In this document: piece by piece, positions 45,684 to 57,743 of the stretch
Numbering within the stretch: position 1 is the stretch's first letter
Layout of the letters: each line of letters opens with the position of its first letter
DNA from: Musa acuminata AAA Group
Taxonomy: Eukaryota > Streptophyta > Magnoliopsida > Zingiberales > Musaceae
Direction of reading: 5' to 3'
DNA: 64,000 bases
Assembly: GCF_036884655.1 (NCBI RefSeq)
Contig: NC_088342.1
Location: 34,833,501-34,897,500, forward strand
Made by a program: the position numbers and the translations under genes
The notes under the pieces: generated by a model
The model's database searches: none
What the model saw: the letters and a program-made list of their open reading frames with translations, nothing else
Told to the model about the DNA's origin: nothing

Positions 45684-46420
45684 TGTTAGGATCAAGTTGA
45701 CACTAAAAGGGCGGGGGGGGGGGGTGAATTAGTGCTTTCAATAAAAACGTCGGTTTTAAAAAATCTTTATTTGATGAAACGACAATGAAAGCATGATTGA
45801 CTTAGAGTAAGTGAACTAAGCAATTAATTCAGAATGTAATAGCAATGAAACGCATAAAGAAAGTATAAACTGGATTTATAGTGGTTTGATCATCGTGACC
45901 TACGTCCACTCCCGATTCCTCCTCTGTTGAGGCCACTAGCATCCACTAATAGTCTTCCTTTAATAGGCAAAGATCAACTACCCTCTTACAACTCTTTCTC
46001 CTTTTCACAGATTTAACAGACAACCTTTATAAGTCTCACACCTCTCTTAGAATGATCACAAAGCTAAAGAAGAAGGACACTTAGCACTTTTTCAACACTT
46101 TTACAACCCAAATCTCAACTCTTTTGTTCACACTTTCGTGCCATTTCATGAAGGAAAGAGTAGGGCATCTATAGGCCCTAATGGTTTCAAAAATGAAACA
46201 AAAAAGTATCTCATTCTTGGTTTCTGGGGTACTGGCGGTATCATCGCTTATAAATTGACATTAGGCGGTACCACCATATGACAGAGCCTTAGAGATGGGG
46301 CTCTGGTGATATTACCACCTGATACGGTGGTATCACTGCCTGGTAGCATTAATTGCCAGTGGTACCATCGCCCAGACCAGACCGAGCCTCAAGTGGTTCC
46401 ACCACCTAGTCTGAGTGCTA
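45684..46420 (-). repeat. Element E: truncated LTR of the A-H group
   Basis: It begins TGTTAGGATCAAG, the reversed LTR end, with a 12-G run (45713-45724), then 'GTGAATTAGTGC' and the reversed order of LTR words. It reaches the palindrome cluster (about 46230-46410) and then stops. The first half of the LTR is absent and no primer site or interior adjoins it, so it is a truncated solo LTR. Confidence 0.75.
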
Positions 46421-47138
46421 GTCATAAGTGTCTTGCAAGTCAATAATGTGAGTGACGACACGTGTGACATAACACACACTCTTTTTTATTATTATATTAT
46501 TTGATATTTTATCACTTTATATTACTTATTATATGAATGTATATATTGTGATGTCCATAAATCGATGCAATAAGAATCAGATCGTGATGAGATCATGATA
46601 ATGAGACCGATTCACTTTTAAACACAGATCCTAAATAATCCTGGTAATAGATTACTCGAAAAGGACATCGAGATAATCGGATAGGCTTGTGTGTTATAAA
46701 CCCATCCATATGATGGAGGTAACTGGTCTCATAGCTGCTTGTGTGGGGACACTAGGGTTATAATGTAGGTGGTCATTAGAGAATGAGTTCACTGATTAAT
46801 CCGCTCATGACAACGAGTAGAGGTTCAGATATGAGATATCTACCGAAGCTCCTATCTTATAGGATATCCAATAAGCCCCTGAATTATTGGATCCTATAGA
46901 TAAGATCCAATAAGAGCCAATAAGAGATTATTAGATAGAGATCCACTAATCTAAGAGGCTTGGATAATTGGATGGAGATCTAATACCCAAAAGGGTAGGA
47001 TCCATTAGAGTTAAGTTGACAAGGGGCCTCTATAAATAGGTGGAAACCAAACACCCATAGGCTAGAGGTTTCTTGGTTGCCACCTCCTATTCTCCTTTCC
47101 CCTTCTCCTCCTTAGATAGTAGGTGTGGAGATTTGGGC
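46421..47138 (+). repeat. LTR-like relic of another family
   Basis: There is no coding capacity. The segment has a TATA-type word (CTCTATAAATAGG near 47030) followed by pyrimidine-rich text, and upstream text such as 'GTGTGGGGACACTAGGG' (46740-46756), which has the look of a plant LTR promoter half. The left end cannot be placed and the right end is cut by element F. The family is not assigned. Confidence 0.4.
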
Positions 47139-48597
47139 TGTTGAATCTCGGATTTTGATGATGAAGTCAATTGTCATTTGTTATCTAATCCATATATTGA
47201 GATAAGTGTGCAAGATTAACTATGATGGCAATAAGACATGCAGCAGGAATTGCGCCTGAGTCAAGACCATGATCACGTTGGGGGTTCGAGAGTTCGACGG
47301 AAGTTCGGACGGTCGTCGGAGGTTCTACGGGATCAAATCCGAGAAGTCCAGGAGTTTGCCAAAGAAGCTCGTCGGAACTCGCCAAGTGGATCATTGCAAG
47401 TCCAGGAGATTTGCCAGAAGTTCGCCGGAGCATCGCCGAGGGTTCGTCGGATGTTCGCCGGAAGTTCACCGGAAGCTCGCCGGAAGAAGCGATTGATGCA
47501 CCGGAGTAAGTTGCAGTAAATGTCTTAAGAAATATCGTAGTTAGAATATAGATTAAGCTAGGAATGGGGGGTGATCTCATTAACTTAATCTGGGGGCAAT
47601 TGGGCTCTTGACAGACCCAAATTGGGCTGAATGGATCAGTCCATTTGGACCCAGATTTCTTAGCCAACGGTGGCACTGCTTTGGTCGGTGGTGAATCGCC
47701 CAAGAGCTTAGTCTCCTAGGAAAATTGGGTGGTGGAACCACCCCAGTCAGGTAGTGGCACCGCCTGGGCTCAGTCTCCAAGCAAGACTGAGTGGTGGCAT
47801 CGCTAGAGCTCGGTCTCCGAGCTCTGTCAGGCGGTCGTACCGCCCAGTCCGACGGTAGTACCGCCAGGACCCCGAAAATCCAAGAGATGATATTTTTTAG
47901 CTCCAAATTCAAACCAGTTTAGGGCCTATATATACCCCACCCTTTCCTGCATGAAAGGGTACCGAAAGTCCAATCTTACTCTATGATTTTTAGAGCTCAA
48001 AAGTGTTGTAAAGGCTAGAAGTTCTCTCCCTCTTTTCTTCCAAGTTTTGATCTTTCAAGAGAGGAGAGAAAATTCTATAAGGGTTGTCTCCTAAGCCCAT
48101 CAAAAGGAGTGAAACTGTAAAATAGTGATTAGCCTTCACCTATTGAAGGAAGGCCTCTAGTGGACATCGGTGACCTCATCGGAGGAGGAAGCCAAAAGTG
48201 GATGTAGGTCAAGATTGATCGAACCACTCTAAATCTCGGTTTGCATTTACTTTCTGTTTTCTATCTTAACTGCAAACTGTCTCCATAGCTTTACTTTAAC
48301 TACACTTCACCTAATCTAAGTTAAAGCAATTTCTGAATCGACTTTTATACCGAAATCGCTTTTATCGTACGAACGTCGTATTTCGGTTTGCAATTACATT
48401 CTATTCTCTATCTTAACTGCAAACTACCTCTATATCTTTACTTTAACTACATCTCGCTTGATAACAAGTTAAAGTGACTTCCGAATCGGCTTTCTTACCA
48501 AAATCATTTTTATCGTACGAACGTCATTTTAAATCGTCGAAAGTTTTCCACTGCACTAATTCCCCCCCCCCCCCTCTTAGTGCTCTTGATCCTAACA
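47139..48597 (+). repeat. Element F 5' LTR with internal 147-bp duplication
   Basis: The LTR is 1459 bp, from TGTTGAATC to CCTAACA. It carries the GC-rich short repeats (47270-47495), palindromes (47660-47870), TATATATA at 47927-47934 and a run of 13 C (48562-48574). A segment starting CGGTTTGCA is tandemly duplicated at 48237 and 48384 (offset 147 bp). This lengthens the R/U5 part relative to B. Confidence 0.85.
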
Positions 48598-48598
48598 A

Positions 48599-48611
48599 TT
48601 GGTATCAGAGC
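48599..48611 (+). other. Primer-binding site of element F (intact)
   Basis: TTGGTATCAGAGC directly follows the LTR. It matches the 3' end of initiator tRNA-Met. Confidence 0.85.
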
Positions 48612-48649
48612 GGGGTTAACTCTCAAATGAATTAAAACCCAAGAGAGAT

Positions 48650-50125
48650 GACATACGCCAAAATCCAATAGGGGCACTCTATTACACGTCCGCCCATGTT
48701 CAATGGGACGGATTACACCTATTGGAAGACCCGAATGAGGATATTCCTTATTTCAATGGATTTTGAACTTTGGAATCTTGTCAAAAATGGATTTTCGAAG
48801 TCTTCTCTTCCAATGATCGATTGGAATGAGTTGAAAAAGAAGACTTTCACTCTTAATGCAAAGGCTATGAATGCCTTATTTTATGCGCTTGATAAAAATG
48901 AGTTCAATCGTGTTTCAGTTTGTGAAACCGCGTTTGATATTTAGCATACACTCGAAGTGACTCACAAAGGCACAAGTAGAGTGAAAGAGTCAAAAATCAA
49001 TCTTTTAATACATTCTTTTGAACATTTCCGAATGAAATCGAGCGAGACTATTAGCGACATGTACACCCGTTTCACGGATGTCGTCAATGGTCTAAAAGGA
49101 CTCGGCAAAAATTATTCAGATTTTGAGCTCGTAAATAAGATTCTAAGATCCCTTCCTTAGAGTTGGGATCCTAAAGTCACTACTATTCAAGAGGCTAAAG
49201 ACTTAAATAAATTTCCTTTTGAAGAACTAATTGGGTTATTAATGACCTATGAAATGACTTGCAAGGCTCATGAAGAGCAAGAAGACATCCTTCCAAAGAA
49301 CAGGAAGGATATGACACTTAGAACTTTAGATGACTACTTGAGAGAAAACTCAAGTGATGAGGACTGTGACGATGACTTGGCACTTCTAACAAGGAAATTC
49401 AAAAAATTCATTAAGAGAAATAAGTTTAAAAATGACACAAAAAATAAATTTGAACCCAAAAAGGACCAAGTCATTTGCTACGAGTGCAAAAAGTCAAGAC
49501 ACTACAAAAGTGATTGTCCCCAAGCCAAGAAGAGAACATCAAAGAAGAAGGCGCTCAAAGTAACGTGGGATGACTCAAGTGCGTCTGAAGAAGATGAGTC
49601 CAACACCGAGCAAGTTGCTCATTATGTCCTAATGGCCATCGGAGAGGAGGTAACAAATTTAATTGATGTAGATTTATCATTTGATGAATTATTAAATGTC
49701 TTCCATGACTTATTTGATGAATGTAAAATAATCAGTAGAAAATATAAATTGTTGAAAAATAAGCATGATAGTTTTGTTAGCAATTTTGATAAATTAAAAA
49801 CTGAATATCATGATAGTTTAGCTCAATGTGAAAAATGCCATGATCTAGAAACTCTCTAAAAGGAGAATTTGTTACTTAAAGACGCCTTGAAGAAATTCGA
49901 GGTTGGTAGCAAGTCTTTGAATATGATCCTCACAAATAAGGGTCACATTCCCAAAAGAAGTGGAATCAGATTTATGAGAAGTCCTCACCAAAATCCAACC
50001 ACCTTCATAAAAGGCCCTATCTTATATATTCGGTACCAAAGCAAATGCAACTTTTGTTGCAAACATAGACATAAAACGTATCATTATTCATTCAAGAAAA
50101 TTAGCCTGAACAAACTAATTTAGGT
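48650..50125 (+). pseudogene. Element F gag with CCHC knuckles
   Basis: The frame begins at ATG 48650, but a stop follows seven codons later (48671). The rest reads 'FNGTDYTYWKTRMRIFLIS', 'NALFYALDKNEF' and 'TRFTDVVNGLKGLG'. Further stops lie at about 48942, 49158 and 49857. The knuckle is CYECKKSRHYKSDC (about 49478-49520), so the usual Gly before His is changed to Arg. The second knuckle near 50047 has lost its last Cys. The middle part (49600-49860) is charged and coiled-coil-like. Confidence 0.85.
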
Positions 50126-50225
50126 TCATAAAGGAACCATGATAAACTCTATGTAACATAATAAACAATGTAGATTAGTTTTTGAGGCACCCAAAAGTAA
50201 ATGGGTACCTAAAAATTATCCTTTC

Positions 50226-50764
50226 TTGGAGAGACATACACCATCACAAGCTAGGAGCAAGAGATGGTACTTTGATAGTGGATGTTCAAGGCATATGACC
50301 GGAGATCCATCTCAATTCTCTAAGCTCACTAGTATAGACGAAGGCTATGTCACCTTCGGAGACAACAACAAGGGTAAAATCATTAGCAAAGGAACCATAG
50401 GTACAAATCCAACTTCTTTATTAAAGATGTTTTGTTAGTTGTTGGTTTAAAACATAACCTCTTGAGCATTAGTCAATTATGTAATAAAGGATATATCATC
50501 AAATTCGAATCTCATGCTTGCATCATTGAAAAACCAGACAAAAACACATCTATGATTGCATTAAAACAGAATAACATATACACCATTGACATCAATGATC
50601 TTTGCAATGAAATGTGTTTCTCGGTTTTGAATGAGGATGCTTGGCTTTGGCATAGGAGATTAGGTCATGCTAGCATGAAACTAATCACTCAAATATCATT
50701 CAAAGAACTTATACGAGGAATTCCTCATATCAAGTTCATTAAAGATAATGTGTATGATTTATAA
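50226..50764 (+). pseudogene. Element F protease and GAG-pre-integrase start
   Basis: The protease word WYFDSGCSRHMTGDP lies at about 50262-50305. Then come 'EGYVTFGDN', a frameshift near 50425-50435, and 'HNLLSISQLCNKGY' and 'WLWHRRLGHASMKLITQ'. Coding stops at 'KFIKDNVYDL', exactly where the inversion junction lies. The integrase, RT and RNase H of F are not present in this orientation. Confidence 0.85.
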
Positions 50765-51703
50765 GCCCAAAAAGAAAATTAATTCTCTCATCAAACTCAT
50801 TTCAAATTCAAGACTCATACTTTTAGAAAATGATTAACAAAGATATTCATTCGTAGAACTAAAAATGATATCACTAACATAAATTTGAGCAATAAAAAAG
50901 TTATTTTCAAAAATTTTGATAAACAATGTAGTATCAACATTGCCTTTAAAGAAATTATTTTCAATAAGAAATGAACTAAGTCTCTCATACCAAGCCCTTG
51001 GGGCTTGTTTTAAATCATAGAGAGCTTTAGTTAATTTAAACACATGATTAAGGAAACTATAATTCTTAAATCTGGGAGGTTGTTCAACATAAACTTCTTC
51101 AGAAATAAAGCCATTAAGAAAAGCACTTTTAACATCCATTCGAAACAACTTAAAATTATTACTACTAGCATATGCAAGGAGCATCCTTATGGCTTCTAAT
51201 CGAGTCACAAGAGTAAAGGTTTCTTCGTAATCGATATCTTATTCTTAGTTGAAAACAACATGAATGAATTCTTCTATAATCAAAGTTCTTTTATTAAATA
51301 TACGAAATGCTTTAGAAATAGAAGAATAGCCAAGAAAAATTTCTTCATCGGATTTAGCATCAAATTTTCCTAAGGCATCTTTTTCATTCAAGATAAAACA
51401 CTTACACCCAAAAACTTTAAAATATGAAATATTAGGTTTTTTGTTGTTCCACAACTCATAAGAAGTTTTGGTGAGTAAGAGTCTTACTAGAACTCTATTC
51501 ATGACATAGCATGCTGTGTTTACGGCTTCGGCCCAAAAATATTTGGGTAGGTTATGTTCATTCAACATGGTTCTTGTCATTTCTTATAAATTTTTATTCT
51601 TTCTTTCTACTACTCCATTTTTTGAGGATTTCATTGAGTAGAGAAGTTGTGATTGTATCCATTAGATTCACAAAATTCATAGAAATCATAGTTTTGAAAT
51701 CAC
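50765..51703 (-). mobile_element. Inverted pol fragment (integrase and RT pieces, internally deleted)
   Basis: This plus-strand continuation of F is minus-strand pol of the same group. The right part (51245-51700) is integrase: 'MTRTMLNEH', 'LPKYFWAEAVNTACY' and 'FKVFGCKCF'. The left part (50834-51240) is RT: 'FRMDVKSAFLNGF' and 'LKQAPRAWYERL', with the catalytic box altered to YVSD (about 50880). The linker between them, about 0.45 kb in B and G, is missing near 51240. The left junction at 50764 shares a few bases (TGAT) between the joined sequences. Confidence 0.8.
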
Positions 51704-51915
51704 CACCGTCGGAAGTTCGGACGTTCATCGGAAGTTCTACTGGAATTAGCCAAGAAGTCTAGGAGCTTGCCGAAGAAGCTCGTCGAACTCGCCAAGAATA
51801 TCATCATGAAGTCTCGGAGCTTGCTGGAAGTCCACTGGAACATTGCTGAGAGATCATCAGAAGTTCGTCGAAAGATCGTCGGAAGCTCACCGAAAGAAAC
51901 ATAGACTAACTAGAC
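51704..51915 (+). repeat. LTR fragment: GC-rich short-repeat region
   Basis: This is plus-strand text like 'CGGAAGTTCGGACGTTCATC' followed by 'AGGAGCTTGCCGAAGAAGCT', matching the corresponding part of the A and H LTRs (for example 58470-58650). It begins and ends abruptly. Confidence 0.7.
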
Positions 51916-52148
51916 CGAATTTTGCTTTCTTTGAATTTAAATTTATGGAGTATTGTTGAAAATGGCTTTCAAAAACCCTCTAGACCAATGAACGAATAGA
52001 TTCATCTAGAAAATAAAATATTTTCTTTAAACACTAGAGCTATGAATGCTCTATTTTATACTTTAGATAAAAATGAATTCAATCGAGTTTCTATTTGTGA
52101 AACGGCTTATGAGATTTGGCATACACTTGAACTCACACACGAAGGCAC
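51916..52148 (+). pseudogene. gag fragment, joined directly to the LTR fragment
   Basis: Plus-strand gag text appears from the 'LWSIVENGFQ' region through 'NALFYTLDKNEF' to 'IWHTLELTHEGTS'. The rest of the LTR and the gag start are missing, so an internal deletion joined the LTR short-repeat region to mid-gag. The right side is cut at the start of G. Confidence 0.75.
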
Positions 52149-52155
52149 TTCAACA

Positions 52156-53270
52156 ATCTCTCCCTTTTTTATGATGATGATCAATTGATGATGGAGTTAA
52201 TCTTAACTCCCCCTATCTATATGCTATACTTTAGAAAAGACATTCTTGAATTCAAGGTCTTTGAATTCAAGAATCAAACCGATAAGTTAAATTCATTAAA
52301 CTTATTAATATGTACATCATGATTCCTATTATGATCTAACATTCTTAAAATGATGTCAAGGCATGACATCCATTTTAAAGTTTTGATAGTTCAAATATGA
52401 AGGATGACAAACATAGCAATTCATCATTCTATAGCAAGATATTAATTGTAAAATTATAAGTTAAGATCTAGATATCTTATCATAATGAAGAAAATTTATC
52501 AAGCAAACATTTCAAGTATATATGATGAAATACATTGCATACTTTTGTCATCAATTTACCACATTTTGGTATTATTTCTCCCCCTTGTCATCAACAAAAA
52601 GGAGAACAATTCAACAATGTAAGTGTGATAAAAATTCATGTTACATTTCAAATTATAAAAAAAATTCATACCAATCATATTTCAAGCTTTCATGACATGG
52701 TATTATTCAAAAGTTCTCAACATTAAAAGTTATAGTTATTAAAGAGATAGCTTCCATCAACTTCTTCTATTTTATTTTTCATCAAAACTTTGCATGAAGA
52801 AGGTGAGTAAGGAGGAAAATCCATTGAGAACTAACTTTGAATGAAGTTAAAAACAATAAAAGAGTTTCATTAAGTCATGCCTCAATTTTCATAAGGATCA
52901 AGATATTCATGTGAAATCAAATCCTCATTCTTGCAAGTGTTCATCTCATAAAAAGAATCATAAAAATTCTTCCTTTATTAAGAAAGATGTGAAAGAATCA
53001 TCATATGAAGGATAAAAGAAATTCTGTGAATAAGTCTTCATAATGAGAGGATCATCACATCAAATCCATTTCTCAATAAAAATTCACAAGAGATAAATCT
53101 GAGAGATGTATTTGTCAATGAAATCTATAAAGTGATTGAGTGTATCAAAAGTGATGGAGCAAGGGTACGAAGTAAACTTGATATGGCATAATCTCATGAA
53201 GCTCCATTCAAGAAATTCATAAAGATAGTCCGAAAAAGATATACATCAAATTCATGCATTTGGATAAATT
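52156..53270 (-). repeat. Element G 3' non-coding interior
   Basis: The reversed polypurine tract ATCTCTCCCTTTTTT stands at the left end, and a second CTCCCCCTTGTCATC word lies at about 52579. The stretch corresponds to 18763-19887 of element B, word by word in several places, for example the 'ACCACATTTTGGTATTATTTCTCC' region (core at 52559-52582). No gene is present. Confidence 0.7.
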
Positions 53271-53279
53271 AACATTCCT

Positions 53280-55240
53280 AACTCTCTTCTAATAAAATCA
53301 TATTGTTCTTCACTTAAAGATTTTGTAAAGATATCGGCTAATTGATGTTTCATATCAATAAACTCTAAGATTATATCATAGTTAGTAACATGATCTCATA
53401 TAAAGTAATGCTTAATATCAATATATTTTGTTCTAGAGTGTTGAATAGGATTTTTTGTTAAATATATTACACTTGTGTTATCACATTTTATGATAATATT
53501 TTTAAGATGAATCTTGTAATCCTCTAAAGTGTTTTTCATCCACACAACTTGTGCACAATATGCACTAGCTGCAATGTACTCAACTTCGATTGTAGATAAT
53601 GTAACCGAGTTTTGTTTCTTAGAAGACTAAGAAACAAGTGTATATCCTAAAAATTGACGTGTTCTTTATATGTACTTTTTCTATCTAATCTACATCCAGC
53701 AAAATCTGCATTAGCATAAGCGATTAGCTCAAAGTTCTCGGATTTTGGATTACATAATCTTAGATTTGTGGTTCCTTTAAGATATCTAAGTATTCTTTTA
53801 ACTGCTTTGAGATAAGATATCTTAGGATTAGATTGAAACCTAGCACAAAATCCTACATTAAACATGATATACGGTCTAGTTGCGGTGAGGTAAAGCAAAC
53901 TTTCTATCATACCCCTATAAGCTTTTTGATTAAAGCTTTTTCCACTTTAATCAATTTTTAACTTAGTGGAGGTGCTCATAGGAGTGTTGATAGCCTTTAA
54001 GCTATCCATATTAAACCTTTTTAGCAAATCTAAAGCATATTTTGTTTGACTAAGAAATATATCATTACTTAGTTGTTTGATTTGTAAGCCCAAAAAGAAA
54101 GTTAATTCCCCCATCAAACTCATTTCAAATTCAAGACTTATACTTTTAGCAAATGACTCACATAGAGATTCATTCGTAGAATCGAAAATGATATCATCAA
54201 CATAAATTTGAACAATAAAAAAATTATTTTTTAAATTTTTTATAAACAATGTAGTGTCGACCTTGCCTTTAGAGAAATTATTTTCGATAAAAATGAGCTA
54301 AGTCTCTTATACTAAGTCCTTAGGGCTTGTTTCAATCCATAAAGAGCTTTAGTCAATTTAAATACATAATTATGGAGATTATCATTCTCAAATCTGGGAG
54401 ATTGTTCAACATAAACTTCTTCGGAAATAAAACAATTAAGAAATACACTTTTAACATCCATTTGAAACAACTTAAAATTATTAGTACTAGCATAGGCAAG
54501 AAGCATCCTTATGGCTTCTAATCGTGCCACAAGAGCGAAGGTTTTTTCAGAATTGATACCTTCTTCTTGGTTGAAACCCTTGGCCACTAATCTAGTCTTG
54601 TTTCGAACTACGATACCAAATTTATCTTGCTTGTTTCTAAAGACCCGTTTAGTACTAATAACTAAATGGTCACTTGGCCTAGAAACAAGCTTCCACACCT
54701 CATTTCTCTCAAATTGATTCAACTCCTCTTGCATTATGATGACCCATGAATCATCTTTCAAGGCCTCGTCAATATACTTAGGTTCAATTTGGGAGAGAAA
54801 AGTGACATTTGCACATAAATTCTTAAGAGATGAACGAGTTTGAACCCCTTTAGATGTGTCTCCTATTATTAGCTCCTTAGGATGAGCATCTATATACTTC
54901 CATTCCTTCGGTAAAGAAGGTTCAGAAGAAGATGTATCTAAGTTGCTAGAAGGAGAAAGTGATTCATTCAAGTTCAAATTTTCAAAATTAAGATCATCAT
55001 CAAAATTATTTTTCTTAACTTCGGAAATTTCATTAAAAACCACATGAATTGATTCTTCTATAATCAAAGTTCTTTTGTTAAAGATACGAAAGACTTTAGA
55101 AATGTAAGAATAACCAAGAAAAATTCTTTCATTAGATTTTGCATCAAACTTTCCTAAGGTATCTTTTTCATTCAATATAAAGCATTTACATCCGAAAACT
55201 TTAAAGTGTGAAACATTAGATTTTTTTGTTGTTCCACAAC
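53280..55240 (-). pseudogene. Element G reverse transcriptase and RNase H
   Basis: On the minus strand the frame at 54312-55175 holds the acidic linker ('TSKGVQTRSS'), 'NEVWKLVSRPSDH', 'LVAKGFNQEEGI' and 'FQMDVKSVFLNCF'. The frame at 53947-54249 holds the catalytic 'YVDDIIF' and 'GELTFFLGLQI'. RNase H follows at 53280-53910 with 'YANADFAGC' and the end 'FTKSLSEEQYD'. Stops or frameshifts separate the parts near 54300, 53940 and 53650. This is the best preserved RT of the window, but still dead. Confidence 0.85.
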
Positions 55241-55740
55241 TTATAAGGAGTTTTGGAAAGTAATGATCTATTGTTAGAAATCACAGTTTTGAAATTCACC
55301 ACCGTGATCACTTCGAATTGATGAAATCATAAAACCTTTTTCATTTTGAACAAGTTTACAAAACTTAGAGAAATACCTAAAGCAATCATTTTTGTGTGCT
55401 AAGAAGTAAGTTCATGTGTATCTACTAAAATCATCCACAATGACAAATGCATATTTGTTATCTCCTAGGGTTGATGTAGCAATTGGTCCAAACAAGTCTA
55501 TATGGATCAATTGCAAAGGTCTAGAGGTGCTTATTTGATTCTTAGGTTTGAAGCTATATTTTATTTGTTTTCCTATTTGACATGCATCACACATATTATT
55601 CTTGACGAACTTGATATGAGGAATTTCTCTTATAAGTTCTTTAGATGAAATTTGAGAGATTAGTTTCATGCTAGCATGACCTAATCTCCTATGCCAAAGC
55701 CAAGCATCATTATTCAAAATCAAAAAACACATTTCATTGC
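55240..55740 (-). pseudogene. Element G integrase with deleted catalytic-Glu region
   Basis: The zinc-binding part (CDACQIGKQ) and the first two catalytic aspartates are present ('LIHIDLFG' near 55490 and 'RSDHGGEF' near 55305). Right after 'FQNCDF' (about 55275) the text jumps to the 'NVSHFKVFGC' region. The segment that holds 'NGVVERKN' with the catalytic glutamate, about 0.2 kb in B, is gone. The inverted fragment at 51245-51700 contains sequence from this same missing part. Confidence 0.8.
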
Positions 55741-56110
55741 AAAGATCATTGATGTCAATAGTGTATATGTTATTTTATTTTAGTACAATCATAGATGTGT
55801 TTTTGTATGGTTTTTCAATAATGCAAGCATTAGATTCAAATCTAACAATATATCCTTTATCACATAATTGACTAATACTCAAAAGGTTATGCTTTAAACT
55901 ATCAACTAATAATACATCTTCAATAAGAAGGTTGAATTTGTTACCTATGGCTCCTTTGCCAATGATTTTACCCTTGTTGTTATCTCCAAAGGTGACATAT
56001 CCATCATCTAGGCTAGTGAGCTTAGAAAAATGAGATGGATCTCCGGTCATATACCTTGAGCATCCACTATCAAGGTACCATCTCTTGCTCCTAGCTTGTG
56101 ATGGTACATT
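55741..56110 (-). pseudogene. Element G protease and GAG-pre-integrase
   Basis: The protease word WYLDSGCSRYMTGDP runs across about 56035-56080. Then come 'DDGYVTFGDNNKGKIIGKG' and 'HNLLSISQLCDKGY' in the open frame at 55775-56050. 'WLWHRRLGHASMKLISQ' follows at about 55655-55705. Confidence 0.85.
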
Positions 56111-56221
56111 TTTCTACAAAAAGAGATGATTTTTAGGTACCCATTTGATCTTGAGTGCCTCAAAAATCGATCTATATAACTTATCATATTGCATTGAGTC
56201 ATTTGAGGTTCTTTTAAGAAC

Positions 56222-57729
56222 TCAAATCAATTTATGTGGACTAAATTTCTTGAATATACATTTGCATGCAACATGTCCAAGTTTGTAACAAAAGTTACAT
56301 TTGGTATGAGGTGATACATGCAAGGTAGGGCCTTTAATAAATGTGGTTAGATTTTGATGAGAGCTACTCATAAATCTGATTTTGTCGTTCCTATAAACGT
56401 GACCCTTGTTGGCAAGGATCATGTTCAAGGACTTGCTACCAACCTCAAATTTCTTCAAGGTATCTTTGAGTAGCAAGTTTTTCTTTTGAAGTATTTCTAA
56501 ATCATGGTATTTTGTGCAGGGAGCTAAGCTATTTTCAAGCTCAATCTTTACTCTATCAAAATTGCTAATAAGAGAAGTATGTTCCTTTTTCAAAGAATTA
56601 TACTTTTTACTCAAAATTTTACATTCATCAAATAATTCATGAAAAGCACTTGAAAGCTCATCAAAAGTTAAATTTATGTCTAACGAATTTGTTACATCAT
56701 CTCCAATGACCATTAGTGCATAGTGAGCAACTTGCTCGGTGTTGGTTGGCTCCTCTTCTTCGGAAGCGCTTAAGTCGTCCCATGTAGCTTTGAGCGCCTT
56801 CTTCTTTGGTTGCCTCCTCTTTGCTTGGGGACATTCACTCTTGAAGTGTCCTGGCTTCTTGCATTCATAGTATATCACTTGTTCTTTAGTTTAAATTTAT
56901 TTTTAGTATCATTTTTTAATTTATTTTTTTAATAAATTTTTTAAATTTTCTTGTTAATAGTGCAAAGTCTTCATCAAGGTCCTCATCACTTGAGTTTTCT
57001 TTCAAGTGGTCTTCTTATGTTCTTAGTGCTATATCCTTCATGTTCTTTGGAGGGGTGTCCTCAAGCTCTTCATGAGCTTTATATGTCATTCCATAGGTCA
57101 TTAGTGATCCAATTAGTTCTTCAAGAGAAAAGTTATTTAGATCTTTGGCCTCTTGAATAGTCGTTACTTTAAGATCCCAATTTTTTGGTAGAGATCTTAA
57201 AATCTTATTAACTAGTTCAAAATTCGATAAACCTTTACCAAGTCCTTTTAGACCATTGACTACATTCGTAAATTGGGTATACATGTCTCCAATGGTGTCA
57301 CTCAGTTTCATTCAAAACAATTTATAACAATGCATAAAAGATTAATTTTTGACTCCTTCACTCTACTAGTGCCTTCATGAGTCACTTCGAGTATGTGCCA
57401 AATGTCAAAAGTCATTTCACAAATCGATACTCGATTAAACTCGTTTTTATCTAATGTACAAAATAAGGCATTCATAGCCTTTGTGTTTAAAGTAAAAGTC
57501 TTCTTCTCTAACTCATTCCAATCATTTATTGGAAGAGAAAACTTTTGAAAATCATTTTTGACAACGTTCGAAAGCTCAAAATCCATTAAAATTAGGAAGA
57601 TCCTCATTCTAGTCTTCCAATATGTGTAATCCGTCCCATTGAACATGGGCGGACATGTAATTGAATGGCCCTCTAGTTGCCGACAAATACCATCTCTCTT
57701 AGGTTTAAAACCAAATGAGAGTGAACCTT
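56222..57729 (-). pseudogene. Element G gag with two CCHC-type motifs
   Basis: Minus-strand parts are 57308-57742 ('FNGTDYTYWKTRMRIFLI', 'NALFCTLDKNEF'), 57015-57311 ('TQFTNVVNGLKGLGKG', 'KILRSLPKNWDLK') and 56222-56878. The last has the first knuckle as YYECKKPGHFKSEC, where the first Cys is now Tyr, a charged coiled-coil-like section, and a second knuckle CNFCYKLGHVACKC (about 56275-56310). Indels separate the three parts near 57310 and 56880-56950. Confidence 0.85.
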
Positions 57730-57743
57730 GCTCTGATACCAAT

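Larger units (their letters stand above)
47139..50764 (+). mobile_element. Element F: Sirevirus-like copia, 5' part only
   Basis: F has a complete 5' LTR (47139-48597), an intact primer-binding site, gag, protease and part of the pre-integrase. It ends abruptly at 50764, where the sequence turns into minus-strand pol. The left flank word is TGGGC (47134-47138), and no matching right duplication was found. F is closest in text to B and G. Confidence 0.8.
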
